This document shows positions 1 to 9,381 of a stretch of DNA of 64,000 bases, in pieces. The DNA lies in the NCBI RefSeq assembly GCF_014648895.1, contig NZ_BMRZ01000003.1, positions 372,001-436,000 of the forward strand, in the 5' to 3' direction. Within the stretch, counting starts at the first letter, position 1. Every line of letters starts with the position of its first letter. Both the position numbers and the translations under genes were made by a program. The DNA is from Streptomyces tanashiensis (lineage in GTDB: Bacteria > Actinomycetota > Actinomycetes > Streptomycetales > Streptomycetaceae). The notes beneath the pieces were generated by a model. The model searched no databases, was not told where the DNA came from, and was given only the letters and a program-made list of their open reading frames with translations.

Positions 1-29
1 TGACACAGATTCTGCCGCACGCGGGGGCC

Positions 30-341
30 TCAGGTGTTGCTGGTGCCCCAGTCCTCGTCGTCGACCTTGCCGTTCACCCGGCCGCGCCGGCGCAGCGCGT
101 CGACCCGGTCGGTCACGGAGGACGGCAGCCGGTCACCCACCTTGTCCCCGACCAGGTGCGCGGCCTTGCCCGCGGCCTGGCGCCCGGTCTGGGCGGCGGA
201 CTCCGCGGCGTTCCGCACGGCGGGGTTCCGCGCGAAGTCCTTCGCGGACTTCTTCATCTGCTCGTAGCGTTCGCGCCCGGCCCGTGTGCCGATCACGTAA
301 CCGAGGGCGAGTCCCACGACGAACGTCAGCTTGTACCGCAC
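30..341 (-). CDS. YtxH-like small membrane-anchored protein
   Basis: This 103-residue protein starts at GTG 341, preceded by a GGAAGGA ribosome binding site about 8 bases upstream. It opens with one hydrophobic segment (about residues 4-18, containing GLALGYVIGTRAG), followed by a charged Ala/Arg/Lys-rich helical region. The glycine-rich membrane anchor plus the TRAGRERYEQ stretch is typical of the YtxH family, general-stress-type proteins of unknown biochemical role. The C-terminus is acidic and hydrophilic. Bases 342-477 upstream hold no other gene. The family assignment is from pattern recognition; no function is claimed. Confidence 0.75.
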   Translation of the reverse strand: MRYKLTFVVGLALGYVIGTRAGRERYEQMKKSAKDFARNPAVRNAAESAAQTGRQAAGKAAHLVGDKVGDRLPSSVTDRVDALRRRGRVNGKVDDEDWGTSNT

Positions 342-477
342 GGCTGCGATCCTTCCCTGGAGGCCCTGGGGATACCGATTGGCGGAGCACCCCCCTGCTT
401 GCGCTAATGTATGTCTCGCAGCGAGCGAGCGCCCTCCCGGTTCAGCCGGACTGGGTACGATCGGTGCAACGCAGCAA

Positions 478-550
478 TCCCCTGTAGCTCAATTGGCAGA
501 GCAGCCGGCTGTTAACCGGCAGGTTACTGGTTCGAGTCCAGTCGGGGGAG
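478..550 (+). tRNA. tRNA-Asn (GTT)
   Basis: A complete cloverleaf is visible. The 7-bp acceptor stem TCCCCTG pairs with CGGGGGA (543-549), with discriminator G550. The anticodon loop CTGTTAA gives GTT, reading Asn codons, and the T-loop is TTCGAGT. CCA is not encoded. A near-identical copy follows five bases later. Confidence 0.96.
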
Positions 551-555
551 CGCGA

Positions 556-628
556 TCCCCTGTAGCTCAATTGGCAGAGCATTCGGCTGTTAACCGGAGG
601 GTTGCTGGTTCGAGTCCAGCCGGGGGAG
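556..628 (+). tRNA. tRNA-Asn (GTT), second copy
   Basis: This is a second tRNA-Asn with the same acceptor stem, T-loop and GTT anticodon. It differs from the first copy mainly in the anticodon-stem and T-stem base pairs. CCA is not encoded. It is presumably co-transcribed with the first copy, since a strong terminator follows at 640. Confidence 0.96.
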
Positions 629-639
629 CGAGACGGAAG

Positions 640-661
640 AGGACCCTTCGGGGTCCTTTTT
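640..661 (+). terminator. Intrinsic terminator after the tRNA-Asn pair
   Basis: A perfect 7-bp stem AGGACCC/GGGTCCT is closed by a TTCG tetraloop and followed by a run of five T (657-661). This is a textbook rho-independent terminator. Bases 662-794 between it and the next tRNA hold no recognisable gene. Confidence 0.9.
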
Positions 662-794
662 CGCGTCTCCGGGAACCATGTGGAGCGCGGTGCGGTCTTC
701 ATGGTCGAGCAGAGCCGATCATCCGGAGCAGGAGATCGTATGAGCGGCTATGCTGCGGCAGACGGCGCGCACACATGTACGCGCCTCACCGTTC

Positions 795-871
795 GGGGCG
801 GTAGCTCAGCCGGTTAGAGCAGCGGACTCATAATCCGTCGGCCGTGGGTTCGAGTCCCACCCGCCCCACCA
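795..871 (+). tRNA. tRNA with CAT anticodon (elongator Met or Ile2)
   Basis: The acceptor stem GGGGCGG pairs with CCGCCCC (861-867), discriminator A868, and CCA is encoded (869-871), unlike the two tRNA-Asn genes upstream. The anticodon loop CTCATAA gives CAT. The G1-C72 pair excludes the initiator tRNA. CAT may read AUG (elongator Met), or AUA if the C is converted to lysidine (Ile2); the sequence alone does not settle which. Confidence 0.93.
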
Positions 872-873
872 CT

Positions 874-912
874 GCCCGTGGCCGCAGGAAGGTTTCCTCC
901 GCGACCACGGGC
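874..912 (+). terminator. Hairpin after the CAT tRNA
   Basis: The arms GCCCGTGG and CCACGGGC enclose an inner pairing (AGGAA/TTCCT), forming a long hairpin three bases after the tRNA CCA. It is followed by the T-rich TTCTTGCTT. It probably ends the tRNA transcript, and also lies beyond the stop of the minus-strand gene at 984. Confidence 0.7.
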
Positions 913-983
913 TTCTTGCTTCCACGGTGCACCCGGGGTGACGCGCCTCACGACAGCGACACGCCCGCAGTCACCCGGACGCC

Positions 984-1865
984 TCAGTCGGAGCGGAAGG
1001 CGACGCGCACCGCGTTGTTCGCCGGCACGACGAGCACGTTGCCGCCCTTCTCCGCCCAGTCGTCGGGGATGAGGAACATCCGGCCGTTCGCCTCCGCGAG
1101 GAGACGCAGGCCCTCGTACCGGTACCGGAACCGCTGCGGGGGTCCGGCGACGGGCAGGACCGTCTCGCGTACCTGCCGGGGCGGGAAGTAGAGGCGTTCC
1201 GCCGTGTCGACGGTCACGGCCGGGCGCAGCCACAGATGGCGCGCCAGGTAGCGGGCCTCGTCGGTGCCGTGCCGCTTGGCGTACGCGTGGACCGCCCAGA
1301 AGGAGCACAGCACGACCAGCGCGGCGACGAGCGCGAGCGCCAGCCGCTCGCGCGCCACCGGGTAGGAGGTGCCGGTCAGCTTGAAGGACAGGGCCCTGCC
1401 GTACACGACCAGGACCAGTCCGCAGCCCAGCAGCAGCGGGGTGTCCATCGCCCCGGCGCGCCACACGCCGAGCCCGCCGAGCATGCCGAGGGTGAACATG
1501 ACCAGGCCGCAGACCGAGAGCGCGTACGGCGCGAGGCGGCCGCCCGGTGGCAGGTGTGTGCTCCTGTCCCCGAGCGTGCGTGCCGCGTAGTAGACCAGGA
1601 CGCCGGCCAGCGCGACGGTGAGCGCCGTGCCGGCGGGTACGTAGAGGGCGGCCGCGCTGCGCATCGCGTAGTCCCGGGGGGAGAAGCCGAGGGTCGCCGC
1701 GTCGATGCCGAAGTACGCGTACTGGGCGTCGGTGAAGGCGAAGCCGAAGTACAGCAGCAGGGCGCCGATGAAGGTGGTCGGCGCGACCAGCGTGGTGAGC
1801 GTGACGACCCAGTTGCCCCAGGGGCTCCTTCCGCTCCCGTCGTCGTCGGGTTCGCCTTCGGCCAT
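984..1865 (-). CDS. Multi-pass membrane protein of unknown function
   Basis: A 293-residue protein with an acidic N-terminus and about five membrane segments (roughly residues 19-44, 71-94, 111-136, 141-157 and 173-194), then a soluble C-terminal region of about 95 residues. I recognise no catalytic motif or named family. The start has a purine-rich GAAGGGGG site four bases upstream. It lies 32 bases downstream of the lipoprotein gene on the same strand, so the two are likely one transcription unit. The pairing suggests an envelope role, but nothing specific is supported. Confidence 0.75.
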   Translation of the reverse strand: MAEGEPDDDGSGRSPWGNWVVTLTTLVAPTTFIGALLLYFGFAFTDAQYAYFGIDAATLGFSPRDYAMRSAAALYVPAGTALTVALAGVLVYYAARTLGDRSTHLPPGGRLAPYALSVCGLVMFTLGMLGGLGVWRAGAMDTPLLLGCGLVLVVYGRALSFKLTGTSYPVARERLALALVAALVVLCSFWAVHAYAKRHGTDEARYLARHLWLRPAVTVDTAERLYFPPRQVRETVLPVAGPPQRFRYRYEGLRLLAEANGRMFLIPDDWAEKGGNVLVVPANNAVRVAFRSD

Positions 1866-1897
1866 GCGGCCCCCTTCGCTCGGGCGGCTCGGCCGGG

Positions 1898-2701
1898 TCA
1901 GCGGGACCGTCCGGGACCGGCCGAGCTGCCGCCGGCGGTGTCGCCGGCCGTGTCTCCGGTGGTCCCTTCGGAGGTCTCTCCGGTGGTTCCTTCGGTGGTG
2001 TCGCCCGTGGTGTCTCCGGTGGTTCCCTCGGTGGTGTCGCCCGTGGTGTCCCCGGTGGTTCCTTCGGAGGTCTCTCCTGTGGTTCCTTCGGTGGTGTCGC
2101 CAGTCGTTCCTTCGGTGGTGTCCCCGGTCGTCTCACCGGGCGGCGGCACGATGTCCGCGGAGATCGGTTCGCTGACCTCGTCCGAGACTCCGCCCTCGTT
2201 CCGGAGGATCGCGCAGACCTGGCGGGTCGCCTTCGTGTTCCCGCCCTCCTGCGAGAACGTGAACTCCGGTGCGTCCTCGCCCCCGGGGGACAGGTTCACG
2301 GTCCGGCTCGGCGGGATGGCCGGCCGGTTCTCCTCGCCCGGTGTGCAGTCCAGGACCCAGAGCGTGCCCACATAGGGATCGGACGACGGGTTCGTGACCG
2401 TCTTCTTGTAGCTCTGCGGCCAGTGGCCCGAGAAGCCGTCGGAGAGCCGGCCCGCGCGGCTGAAGCTCCCGTCGTCCTGCTCCTGCTTCCGTCGCTCCTG
2501 CTCGTCCTCGTCCTGATCGGGCTGCCCCGTTGTCCCGGCGGTCGCGGTGGCGTCCGTGGAGACGTCCGAGTCGGGGGTCGGGTTCCCGTCGCCCCCGGAG
2601 GAGCAGCCGGCCAGCGGGGCGGCCGCGGCGCAGAGGAGGGCGAGAGCGAGGAGCGCGCCCCTGGACCTGCTCCGGTGACGAGCAGTCGTGCGGCCGCGCA
2701 T
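1898..2701 (-). CDS. Lipoprotein with Thr/Gly/Asp repeat tail
   Basis: The 267-residue product has an Arg-rich n-region, a hydrophobic core (ALLALALLCAAAA) and a lipobox ending LAGC, so it should be lipidated at about Cys33 after export. The middle section resembles a small beta-rich extracellular domain. The last 70 or so residues are low complexity, built from EGTTGDT and EGTTGETS units. I recognise no family. The repeat tail could be a wall-spanning linker. It precedes the membrane-protein gene at 984-1865 by 32 bases. Confidence 0.75.
   Translation of the reverse strand: MRGRTTARHRSRSRGALLALALLCAAAAPLAGCSSGGDGNPTPDSDVSTDATATAGTTGQPDQDEDEQERRKQEQDDGSFSRAGRLSDGFSGHWPQSYKKTVTNPSSDPYVGTLWVLDCTPGEENRPAIPPSRTVNLSPGGEDAPEFTFSQEGGNTKATRQVCAILRNEGGVSDEVSEPISADIVPPPGETTGDTTEGTTGDTTEGTTGETSEGTTGDTTGDTTEGTTGDTTGDTTEGTTGETSEGTTGDTAGDTAGGSSAGPGRSR
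1935..2142. repeat. Tandem repeats coding the lipoprotein tail
   Basis: Imperfect tandem units of 12, 15 and 30 bases, variants of GGTGTC-CCGGTGGTTCCTTC, run for about 200 bases. They keep the reading frame of the lipoprotein gene and encode its Thr/Gly tail. Copies differ in third positions, so the array is not a very recent expansion. Confidence 0.85.
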
Positions 2702-2821
2702 GGAGCCTCCCGAACCGATTCCGTCAGGGCGGAGTGCCTCCGCTCCTTGGATCGGAAGCCTAAAACGGCGTCATATGGGCTGAAACCGCCGTTCGGGTCA
2801 CTCTCCGTCACGGTCGTGCCC

Positions 2822-2858
2822 GCCCGCCCCGGCACCGGCGTGCGGTGCCGGGGCGGGC
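2822..2858 (-). terminator. Strong hairpin after the phospholipase C gene
   Basis: A perfect 15-bp inverted repeat (2822-2836 with 2844-2858) with a 7-base loop lies just beyond the phospholipase stop codon. There is no long T-run, which is common for Streptomyces terminators. It should isolate the phospholipase transcript from the lipoprotein gene that follows on the same strand. Confidence 0.8.
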
Positions 2859-2865
2859 GTCGGTG

Positions 2866-4923
2866 TCAGTACGTCAGGATGCCCGGGTCCGACTGGCTCG
2901 CCGCACCCGTCTCCACGTGGCCGGCGAGGCGGCGGAGGTAGTCCGTGCCCGCGGAGGACGTGACGGTGACGTCGTACCAGTGGTGGGCGGCGGAGGCGTC
3001 GACGGTGTGGGTGACCGTGGCGCCCTTCGCGACCGAGAGGGTCGTCGCGGAGCCGCCGTAGGCGTTGGTGACGGTCACCGTCGCGGTCGTGCCGGCGTTG
3101 GTGAACGTGAGGTCGAGGCGGCCCGTGCCGGCGTTGTGACGGGCGGTGACCTCCGGGACCGCCGTCTTGCCGGGGGAGCGGAAGCGGCGGAGGAAGCCGT
3201 TGGGGCCGTGGACCGTGAGGTCGGTGACGCCCTTGGAGTACTTGGTGTTCCAGGTGTCCGCGATCGACTTGTTCGCCTCCGCCGTGTACGTCCAGGGGAC
3301 GTCGGTGCGGTTGGCCGAGGTCACGTAGAACTGGGCGCCGGCCGCCGGGCCGCCGCTGAACGTGAGGCGGTAGGTGCCCGCCGTCACGTCCGCCGCTCCG
3401 TCCACGTACGGGGCGTACTTCAGGGGGCGGGTGGGCTTGGCGCCCGGCTCCTGGCGGGGCATCGTCCCGACGGCCGGGGCGGTGGCCAGGAAGTCGGGGT
3501 GGCGGTTCTTGTCCGGCGGGTAGTAGCCGGCCGTCGGCGGGAGCGGGGCGGGCTGGGTGTTGGTGCGCGTGAAGTCGAACGCCGAGGTCAGGTCGCCGCA
3601 GACCGCGCGGCGCCAGGGGGAGATCTGCGGCTCGCGGACGCCGAAGCGGCTCTCCATGAAGCGGATGACCGAGGTGTGGTCGAAGGTCTCCGAACAGGTG
3701 TAACCACCGGTGGACCAGGGGGAGACGACGAGCATCGGGACGCGCGGGCCGAGACCGTAGGGGCCGGCCGCGTAGCCGACCTTGCCGGGGAACCAGTCCA
3801 GGGTGGTCGCGGTCGTGGACTTGCCCCAGGAGGCGTCGCCCGGGGCGAACGGCGGGACCACGTGGTCGAAGAAGCCGTCGTTCTCGTCGTACGTGATGAA
3901 GAGGGCGGTACGGGCCCACACGTCCGGGTTCGAGGTCAGCGCGTCCAGGACCTGCGCGATGTACCAGGCGCCGTAGTTGGAGGGCCAGTTGGCGTGCTCC
4001 GAGAAGGCCTCCGGGGCGGCGATCCAGGAGATCTGCGGCAGCCGGCCGCCCTGCACGTCGGCGCGGAGGATGTCGAAGAAGCCCTCGCCCGCCTTGGCGT
4101 TCGTGCCTGTGCGGGCCTTGTCGTAGAGGGGGTTGCCGGGCTGGGCGTTGCGGTAGTTGTTGAAGTAGAGCAGCGAGTTGTCGCCGTAGTTGCCGCGGAA
4201 GGCGTCGTTGATCCAGCCCCACGAGCCGGCGGCGTTCAGGCCGTCGCCGATGTCCTGGTAGATCTTCCAGGAGACGCCCGCCGCCTCCAGGCGCTCGGGG
4301 TAGGTGGTCCAGCCGTAGCCGGCCTCGGCGTTGTTGAGGACGGGGCCGCCGCCCGTGCCGTCGTTGCCGACGTGACCGGTCCACATGTAGTAGCGGTTGG
4401 GGTCCGTGGCGCCGATGAACGAGCAGTGGTACGCGTCGCAGATGGTGAAGGCGTCGGCGAGCGCGTAGTGGAACGGGATGTCCTCACGGGTGAGGTGCGC
4501 CATGGTGGCCTTGGTCTTGGCCGGGATCCAGTTGTTGTACTTGGCCTTGTTGAAGGCGCTCTGGCCGCCCTGCCAGTCGTGGTTCAGGCCCTGGAGGTAC
4601 TCCATGCCCAGCTTGTCGCTGGTCGGCCGGAAGGGGAGCGTGACGTTCCCGGAGTTGTCCTCCTGGTTCCAGACGGACTTCCCGCTGGGCAGGGTCACGG
4701 GGCGCGGGTCGCCGAAGCCCCGTACGCCCTTCATCGCCCCGAAATAGTGGTCGAAGGAACGATTCTCCTGCATCAGGACGACGATGTGCTCGATGTCCTG
4801 GATCGTGCCGGTGGAGCCCTGCGCCGGTATCGCGGCGGCGCGGGCGATGCTCTCCGAGAGCATCGTGAACGCGGCGGCGCCGCCGGTCAGCTGGAGGAAC
4901 CGGCGGCGGTTGAGGTCGGCCAT
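2866..4923 (-). CDS. Secreted phosphocholine-type phospholipase C
   Basis: The 685-residue protein begins with a Tat signal (NRRRFLQL, then a hydrophobic stretch to about residue 30). The phosphoesterase domain (bacterial non-haemolytic phospholipase C family) follows, with its hallmark MQENRSFDHYFG near residues 52-63. The two small beta domains expected at the C-terminus of this family fill about residues 500-685. The start at 4923 was chosen over an upstream in-frame start at 5130 because it sits at the Tat signal and has GGAGGG upstream. It should hydrolyse phosphatidylcholine-like lipids outside the cell. It stands alone, with a strong terminator downstream. Confidence 0.92.
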   Translation of the reverse strand: MADLNRRRFLQLTGGAAAFTMLSESIARAAAIPAQGSTGTIQDIEHIVVLMQENRSFDHYFGAMKGVRGFGDPRPVTLPSGKSVWNQEDNSGNVTLPFRPTSDKLGMEYLQGLNHDWQGGQSAFNKAKYNNWIPAKTKATMAHLTREDIPFHYALADAFTICDAYHCSFIGATDPNRYYMWTGHVGNDGTGGGPVLNNAEAGYGWTTYPERLEAAGVSWKIYQDIGDGLNAAGSWGWINDAFRGNYGDNSLLYFNNYRNAQPGNPLYDKARTGTNAKAGEGFFDILRADVQGGRLPQISWIAAPEAFSEHANWPSNYGAWYIAQVLDALTSNPDVWARTALFITYDENDGFFDHVVPPFAPGDASWGKSTTATTLDWFPGKVGYAAGPYGLGPRVPMLVVSPWSTGGYTCSETFDHTSVIRFMESRFGVREPQISPWRRAVCGDLTSAFDFTRTNTQPAPLPPTAGYYPPDKNRHPDFLATAPAVGTMPRQEPGAKPTRPLKYAPYVDGAADVTAGTYRLTFSGGPAAGAQFYVTSANRTDVPWTYTAEANKSIADTWNTKYSKGVTDLTVHGPNGFLRRFRSPGKTAVPEVTARHNAGTGRLDLTFTNAGTTATVTVTNAYGGSATTLSVAKGATVTHTVDASAAHHWYDVTVTSSAGTDYLRRLAGHVETGAASQSDPGILTY

Positions 4924-5191
4924 GGGGGAGTTGCCCTCCGGGAGTGAGTACGTGCGGTGGGGGTACGGGTGCGGCGACCGGGCGGGCCGGCCGACGGGCG
5001 CCCCACAGGAGAGCGCCCGCGAACCACGGCCCGGCGGCCGTCCCATGACTGCCCGTCGTACGGCAGACGAATCCCCCGTGCCCGAACGTGAAAACTCACA
5101 ACCGAACGCCCCCGGTGGGTCGATGACCACCAGGGGCGTGCGGGAACCAACAGAAAGCCACGCGCCGAACGGCTCGGCGAGCCGCGGCCGA

Positions 5192-5608
5192 CTACTCGAC
5201 GACGAGCTCGACCTCGATGTTTCCGCGGGTGGCCTTCGAGTAGGGGCAGAAGGCGTGCGTCTTCTCCAGGAGGGCGAGGCCCGCCTCGCCCTGGAGGTGG
5301 TCGGGGAACTCGGCGCGCATCACGACCGCGAGTCCGAAGCCGCCGTCCGCGGCGTCCTTGCCGATGGAGACCTCGGCGGTGACGGAGGCCTCGGAGATGT
5401 CGATCTTCTCCTGGCGCGCGACCACGCCCATGGCGCTGGCGAAGCAGGCCGCGTAGCCGGCGGCGAAGAGCTGCTCCGGGTTGGTGCCCTGGCCGTTGCC
5501 GCCGAGCGCCTGGGGGTGGGCGAGGGGGAGGTCGATGTGGCCGTCGGAGCTGACGGCGCGGCCCTCGCGGCCGTTGGCGGTGGCGACGGCGGTGTAGATC
5601 GCGTCCAT
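5192..5608 (-). CDS. ohr: Organic hydroperoxide resistance protein Ohr
   Basis: A 138-residue OsmC/Ohr-family thiol peroxidase that reduces organic and fatty-acid hydroperoxides in the cytosol. Both redox cysteines are present: Cys55 in AACFASA and Cys121 in the Ohr signature FCPYSKATRGN. Length matches the family. It is divergent from the MarR-type gene ohrR, with a 30-bp palindrome between them, the classical Ohr/OhrR arrangement. A second Ohr lies at 28043. Confidence 0.95.
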   Translation of the reverse strand: MDAIYTAVATANGREGRAVSSDGHIDLPLAHPQALGGNGQGTNPEQLFAAGYAACFASAMGVVARQEKIDISEASVTAEVSIGKDAADGGFGLAVVMRAEFPDHLQGEAGLALLEKTHAFCPYSKATRGNIEVELVVE

Positions 5609-5662
5609 GGGGTCTTCCGTTCCTCGGAGGGTCCGTGTCGTGCTGCCCTCATATTGTTAGTG

Positions 5663-5692
5663 CGCGATTGAGTTGTGCACAACTTAATCGCG
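5663..5692. promoter_or_regulatory. Probable OhrR operator palindrome
   Basis: A 30-bp inverted repeat is centred at 5677/5678 on TGCA, with one mismatched pair (5670/5685). Its core is AGTTGTGCACAACT. It lies 55 bases from the ohr start and about 30 bases before the ohrR start, so OhrR bound here could repress both genes. The resemblance to AT-flanked OhrR sites is by position and symmetry, not by matched consensus. Confidence 0.8.
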
Positions 5693-5723
5693 TGTGATGC
5701 GCGTCTCCCGTACCCTGGACCCC

Positions 5724-6188
5724 ATGGACGAGGACTTCCTCCGGCTCGACAACCAGATCTGCTTCTCCCTGCACGCCGCCACGCGCGCCTTCAACGGCGT
5801 CTACCGGGGCGCGCTCAAGGAGCTGGGCCTGACCTACCCCCAGTACCTCGTCATGCTCGTGCTCTGGGAGCACGGCGAGCTGCCCGTGAAGGGGATCGGC
5901 GAGCGGCTGCGGCTCGACTCCGGCACGCTGTCGCCGCTCCTCAAGCGGCTGGAGGCGGCGGGATACGTCGAGCGGCGCCGCAGCGCCGAGGACGAGCGGT
6001 CCGTCACCGTCCGCCTCACCGCCGACGGGACCGCCCTGCGGGAGAAGGCCCTCGGCGTGCCCCGCCGGATCGCCGCCGCGACCGGCCTCGACCTGGCGGA
6101 GCTGGGGGAGCTGCGGGAGCGGCTCCACGTCCTGGCCGCCCGGCTCGACGGCGTCGACCCGGACGACGTGGCGGCCGCCTGCGGCTGA
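5724..6188 (+). CDS. ohrR: MarR-family organic peroxide sensor OhrR
   Basis: A winged-helix MarR repressor of 154 residues. The N-terminal LDNQICFSLHAATRAF holds the conserved peroxide-sensing cysteine (Cys13), and LRLDSGTLSPLLKRLEAAGYVERRR is the recognition helix and wing. When Cys is oxidised the family releases DNA and derepresses ohr. I chose ATG 5724 because homologues begin a few residues before LDNQ; in-frame starts at 5694 (GTG) and 5697 (ATG) would sit against the operator palindrome. A second Cys lies at the extreme C-terminus (AAACG), which could form the resolving disulfide. Confidence 0.9.
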   Translation: MDEDFLRLDNQICFSLHAATRAFNGVYRGALKELGLTYPQYLVMLVLWEHGELPVKGIGERLRLDSGTLSPLLKRLEAAGYVERRRSAEDERSVTVRLTADGTALREKALGVPRRIAAATGLDLAELGELRERLHVLAARLDGVDPDDVAAACG

Positions 6189-6208
6189 CCGCCGCGGCGG
6201 CCCCCGCC

Positions 6209-7488
<1,280 letters not shown>

Positions 7489-7489
<1 letters not shown>

Positions 7490-7719
7490 CAGGCCACCCC
7501 CGCGTACCGGGAGACGAGCCCCTCGATCGCGGCGACGGTGGTCGCCGCGTACAGCTCCTCCTCCGGCACCGGGACGCCCCGCTCCTTGCGCAGGACGAGC
7601 GCCAGCTCGGTGAGCAGGAGGGAGTCGAGCCCGGCCTCCTCGCGGGTGGAGTCGGGGGTGATGTCCGCCGGGTCGAGTCCGAGCGAGACGAGCAGGGTCT
7701 TCAGTTCGTCGAAGGTCAT
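7489..7719 (-). CDS. Accessory acyl carrier protein
   Basis: A 76-residue carrier protein whose LDSLLLTEL motif supplies the serine (Ser33) that takes 4-phosphopantetheine. The family fold is visible as an acidic helix II region and the EEELYAATTVAAIEGLV end helix. The start codon overlaps the cyclase stop (ATGA), and the stop overlaps the ketosynthase start (TGATG). It is much diverged from the primary AcpP at 46116 (which has DVDSLSMVEV), so it probably serves this cluster: holding malonyl or acyl groups for the neighbouring ketosynthase. Confidence 0.9.
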
Positions 7720-9329
7720 GGCATTCCTTGTGAGGGGAGACGGGACGCGCGCGCGTGGTTCAGGCCGAGCAGCACGCACACGTCGGTCAGGACGGGCACG
7801 TGGTAGGCGAGCGGCCGGGGCCCGGCCTGGTCGGGGCGGGAGACGAAGCCGCCGTCCGGCCGCTGCCGCTCCAGGAGGTGGCGTACCGCCCGCCCGGTCG
7901 CACCCCGGGCGGACGGCACGGTCGGCGTCCGGGCCACGGCGATCAGCGCGTACGCGGTGCTGATCGGGTCGCTCGGATCGGACGGCACGTGCCCCCAGCC
8001 GCCGTCCGCGTTCTGGGTGTCGACCAGCCGGGCCACGGCCCGCGCCCGGGCCCGCGCCACCTCGGTCGCGGCCGGACCGCCGGGTGCCACGGCCAGGAAG
8101 GAGTCGTGGGCGAGGACCGTACGGAACAGGGCGTTGCTCTCGTTGAGGCTCCAGCTGCGCTCGAACGGTCCGGCGGCCTCCTGCCGGGCCACGACGAACC
8201 GGACGGCGGCCTCGACCGCCGACCGGTGCGCGGGCTCGGGGGCCAGCGCGTTCACGGCCGCCGCCGTTATCGCCACCTCGGAGGCGGTGCCGCGCTCGAA
8301 GGTCGGGAAGCCGCCGTCCGCACCCTGCCGGGCCAGCAGGTACCGCTCGCCGGCCGCCACCTCGGCCCCGAAGCGCCCCGGGTCCGTCGCCCGCAGGAAC
8401 TCCACGCAGTACGCGGTGTCGTCCACGTCGCTCTGCGCGACGCCCCGGTCGAACCCCCAGCCGCCGTCGGCGTTCCGGTGCTCCGCGAGGGCCGTCGCGA
8501 GGGCCCGCAGGGTGTGCGCGGGGGCTCCCGCGCCCGTCAGGGCGAGCCCGCCGGTCGCCGTCGCGAACACGTCCATGCCCGTGATGAACGGCAGCCCGCC
8601 GTCCTCGCGCAGCCGCCCGCGCAGCTCCGACGCCCGCGCCCGCACGGCCGTCGCGTACCGGGGCCGCAGCCGCAGCGCGAGCAGCGCGAGGGTCCTGGCG
8701 AGGTGGTTGCCGTACGGGGGCGGGCCGGGGAGCGAGCAGGGTTCGAGCGCCCGCCAGTCGTCCTCCGTGACGAGCCGCGGCGCACCGGTCCCGAAGGCGT
8801 ACAGGACCTTCAGGGCGGCCATCTCCGTGATCAGCCAGCGCTGTTGGCCGCGTGCCTCGAAGAGGGACTCGGGGGAGGGGAGTTCGGGGAAGGAGTGGGC
8901 GCCGAGCTCCGCCAGGATCGTCTGGAACATCAGCCGCTTGCGCCCGGCGGTGAAGTGGTCGAAGCCGCCGAGCAGCCGGGCGAGCGCGCCCCGCCCGTCC
9001 ACGTACTCGCCGAGGGCCGCGCGGGCGGCGGCCTCCTGCACGGGGTCGGGGGCGCCCTCGTCCACGGCGGTCTTCAGACGGCGGGTGAGCCGCTCCTGGG
9101 CGTCCGGGTCCACGCCCGTCACGGTGAGCAGCCGCAGGGCCAGGGCGGATTCCAGGATCCGGCTGTCGCACGGGGCCCGCAGCAGCCCGTCGGGACCGGC
9201 GGCCTCCAGCAGGCGGCCGGCGAGCCGGGCCCGGGCGTGGTCGAGCGGCCCGCTTCCCGGGAGGGGTTCCGGCCGGGGGCCGGGGGCGGCGAGGGAGACG
9301 CCGGGTAAGGGCAGCGCGCGGTACGTCAT
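7716..9329 (-). CDS. Class II terpene cyclase (DxDD type)
   Basis: A 537-residue protein with squalene-cyclase/prenyltransferase-like repeats. The class II motif DVDD lies at 301-304 followed by TA, as in labdane-type cyclases that start cyclisation by protonation. QW-like repeats (ADGGWGF 287-293, ADGGF 337-341, ADGGWG 441-446, PDGGF 491-495) mark the alpha-barrels. The length fits bacterial copalyl-diphosphate-type cyclases and is shorter than squalene-hopene cyclase. No class I DDxxD motif was seen, so the product should keep its diphosphate. Its stop overlaps the ACP start, and the Nudix gene ends 52 bases upstream on the same strand. Substrate chain length is not determinable. Confidence 0.85.
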   Translation of the reverse strand: MTYRALPLPGVSLAAPGPRPEPLPGSGPLDHARARLAGRLLEAAGPDGLLRAPCDSRILESALALRLLTVTGVDPDAQERLTRRLKTAVDEGAPDPVQEAAARAALGEYVDGRGALARLLGGFDHFTAGRKRLMFQTILAELGAHSFPELPSPESLFEARGQQRWLITEMAALKVLYAFGTGAPRLVTEDDWRALEPCSLPGPPPYGNHLARTLALLALRLRPRYATAVRARASELRGRLREDGGLPFITGMDVFATATGGLALTGAGAPAHTLRALATALAEHRNADGGWGFDRGVAQSDVDDTAYCVEFLRATDPGRFGAEVAAGERYLLARQGADGGFPTFERGTASEVAITAAAVNALAPEPAHRSAVEAAVRFVVARQEAAGPFERSWSLNESNALFRTVLAHDSFLAVAPGGPAATEVARARARAVARLVDTQNADGGWGHVPSDPSDPISTAYALIAVARTPTVPSARGATGRAVRHLLERQRPDGGFVSRPDQAGPRPLAYHVPVLTDVCVLLGLNHARASRLPSQGMP

Positions 9330-9381
9330 GGGGAGGTGTCCTTCGGCGGTGTCGTACGGAAGGTGGGGCGAGGGGAGGCGG

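Noticed and set aside
814..2136. A 440-codon minus-strand frame across 814-2136
   Set aside because: Arg/Pro-rich composition, overlaps a tRNA and two better-supported genes, and shows no domain.
1935..2142. CRISPR-like array
   Set aside because: Repeats are contiguous and vary in length without unique spacers, stay in frame and encode a protein tail. No cas genes are present.
5724..6188. OhrR controlling the downstream ketosynthase cluster
   Set aside because: The genes are convergent, and no second palindrome of the OhrR type was seen near the cluster promoter.
7716..9329. Squalene-hopene cyclase
   Set aside because: At 537 residues it is shorter than that family, and the context has no hopanoid genes. 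The DVDD motif and length fit diphosphate-type class II cyclases better.
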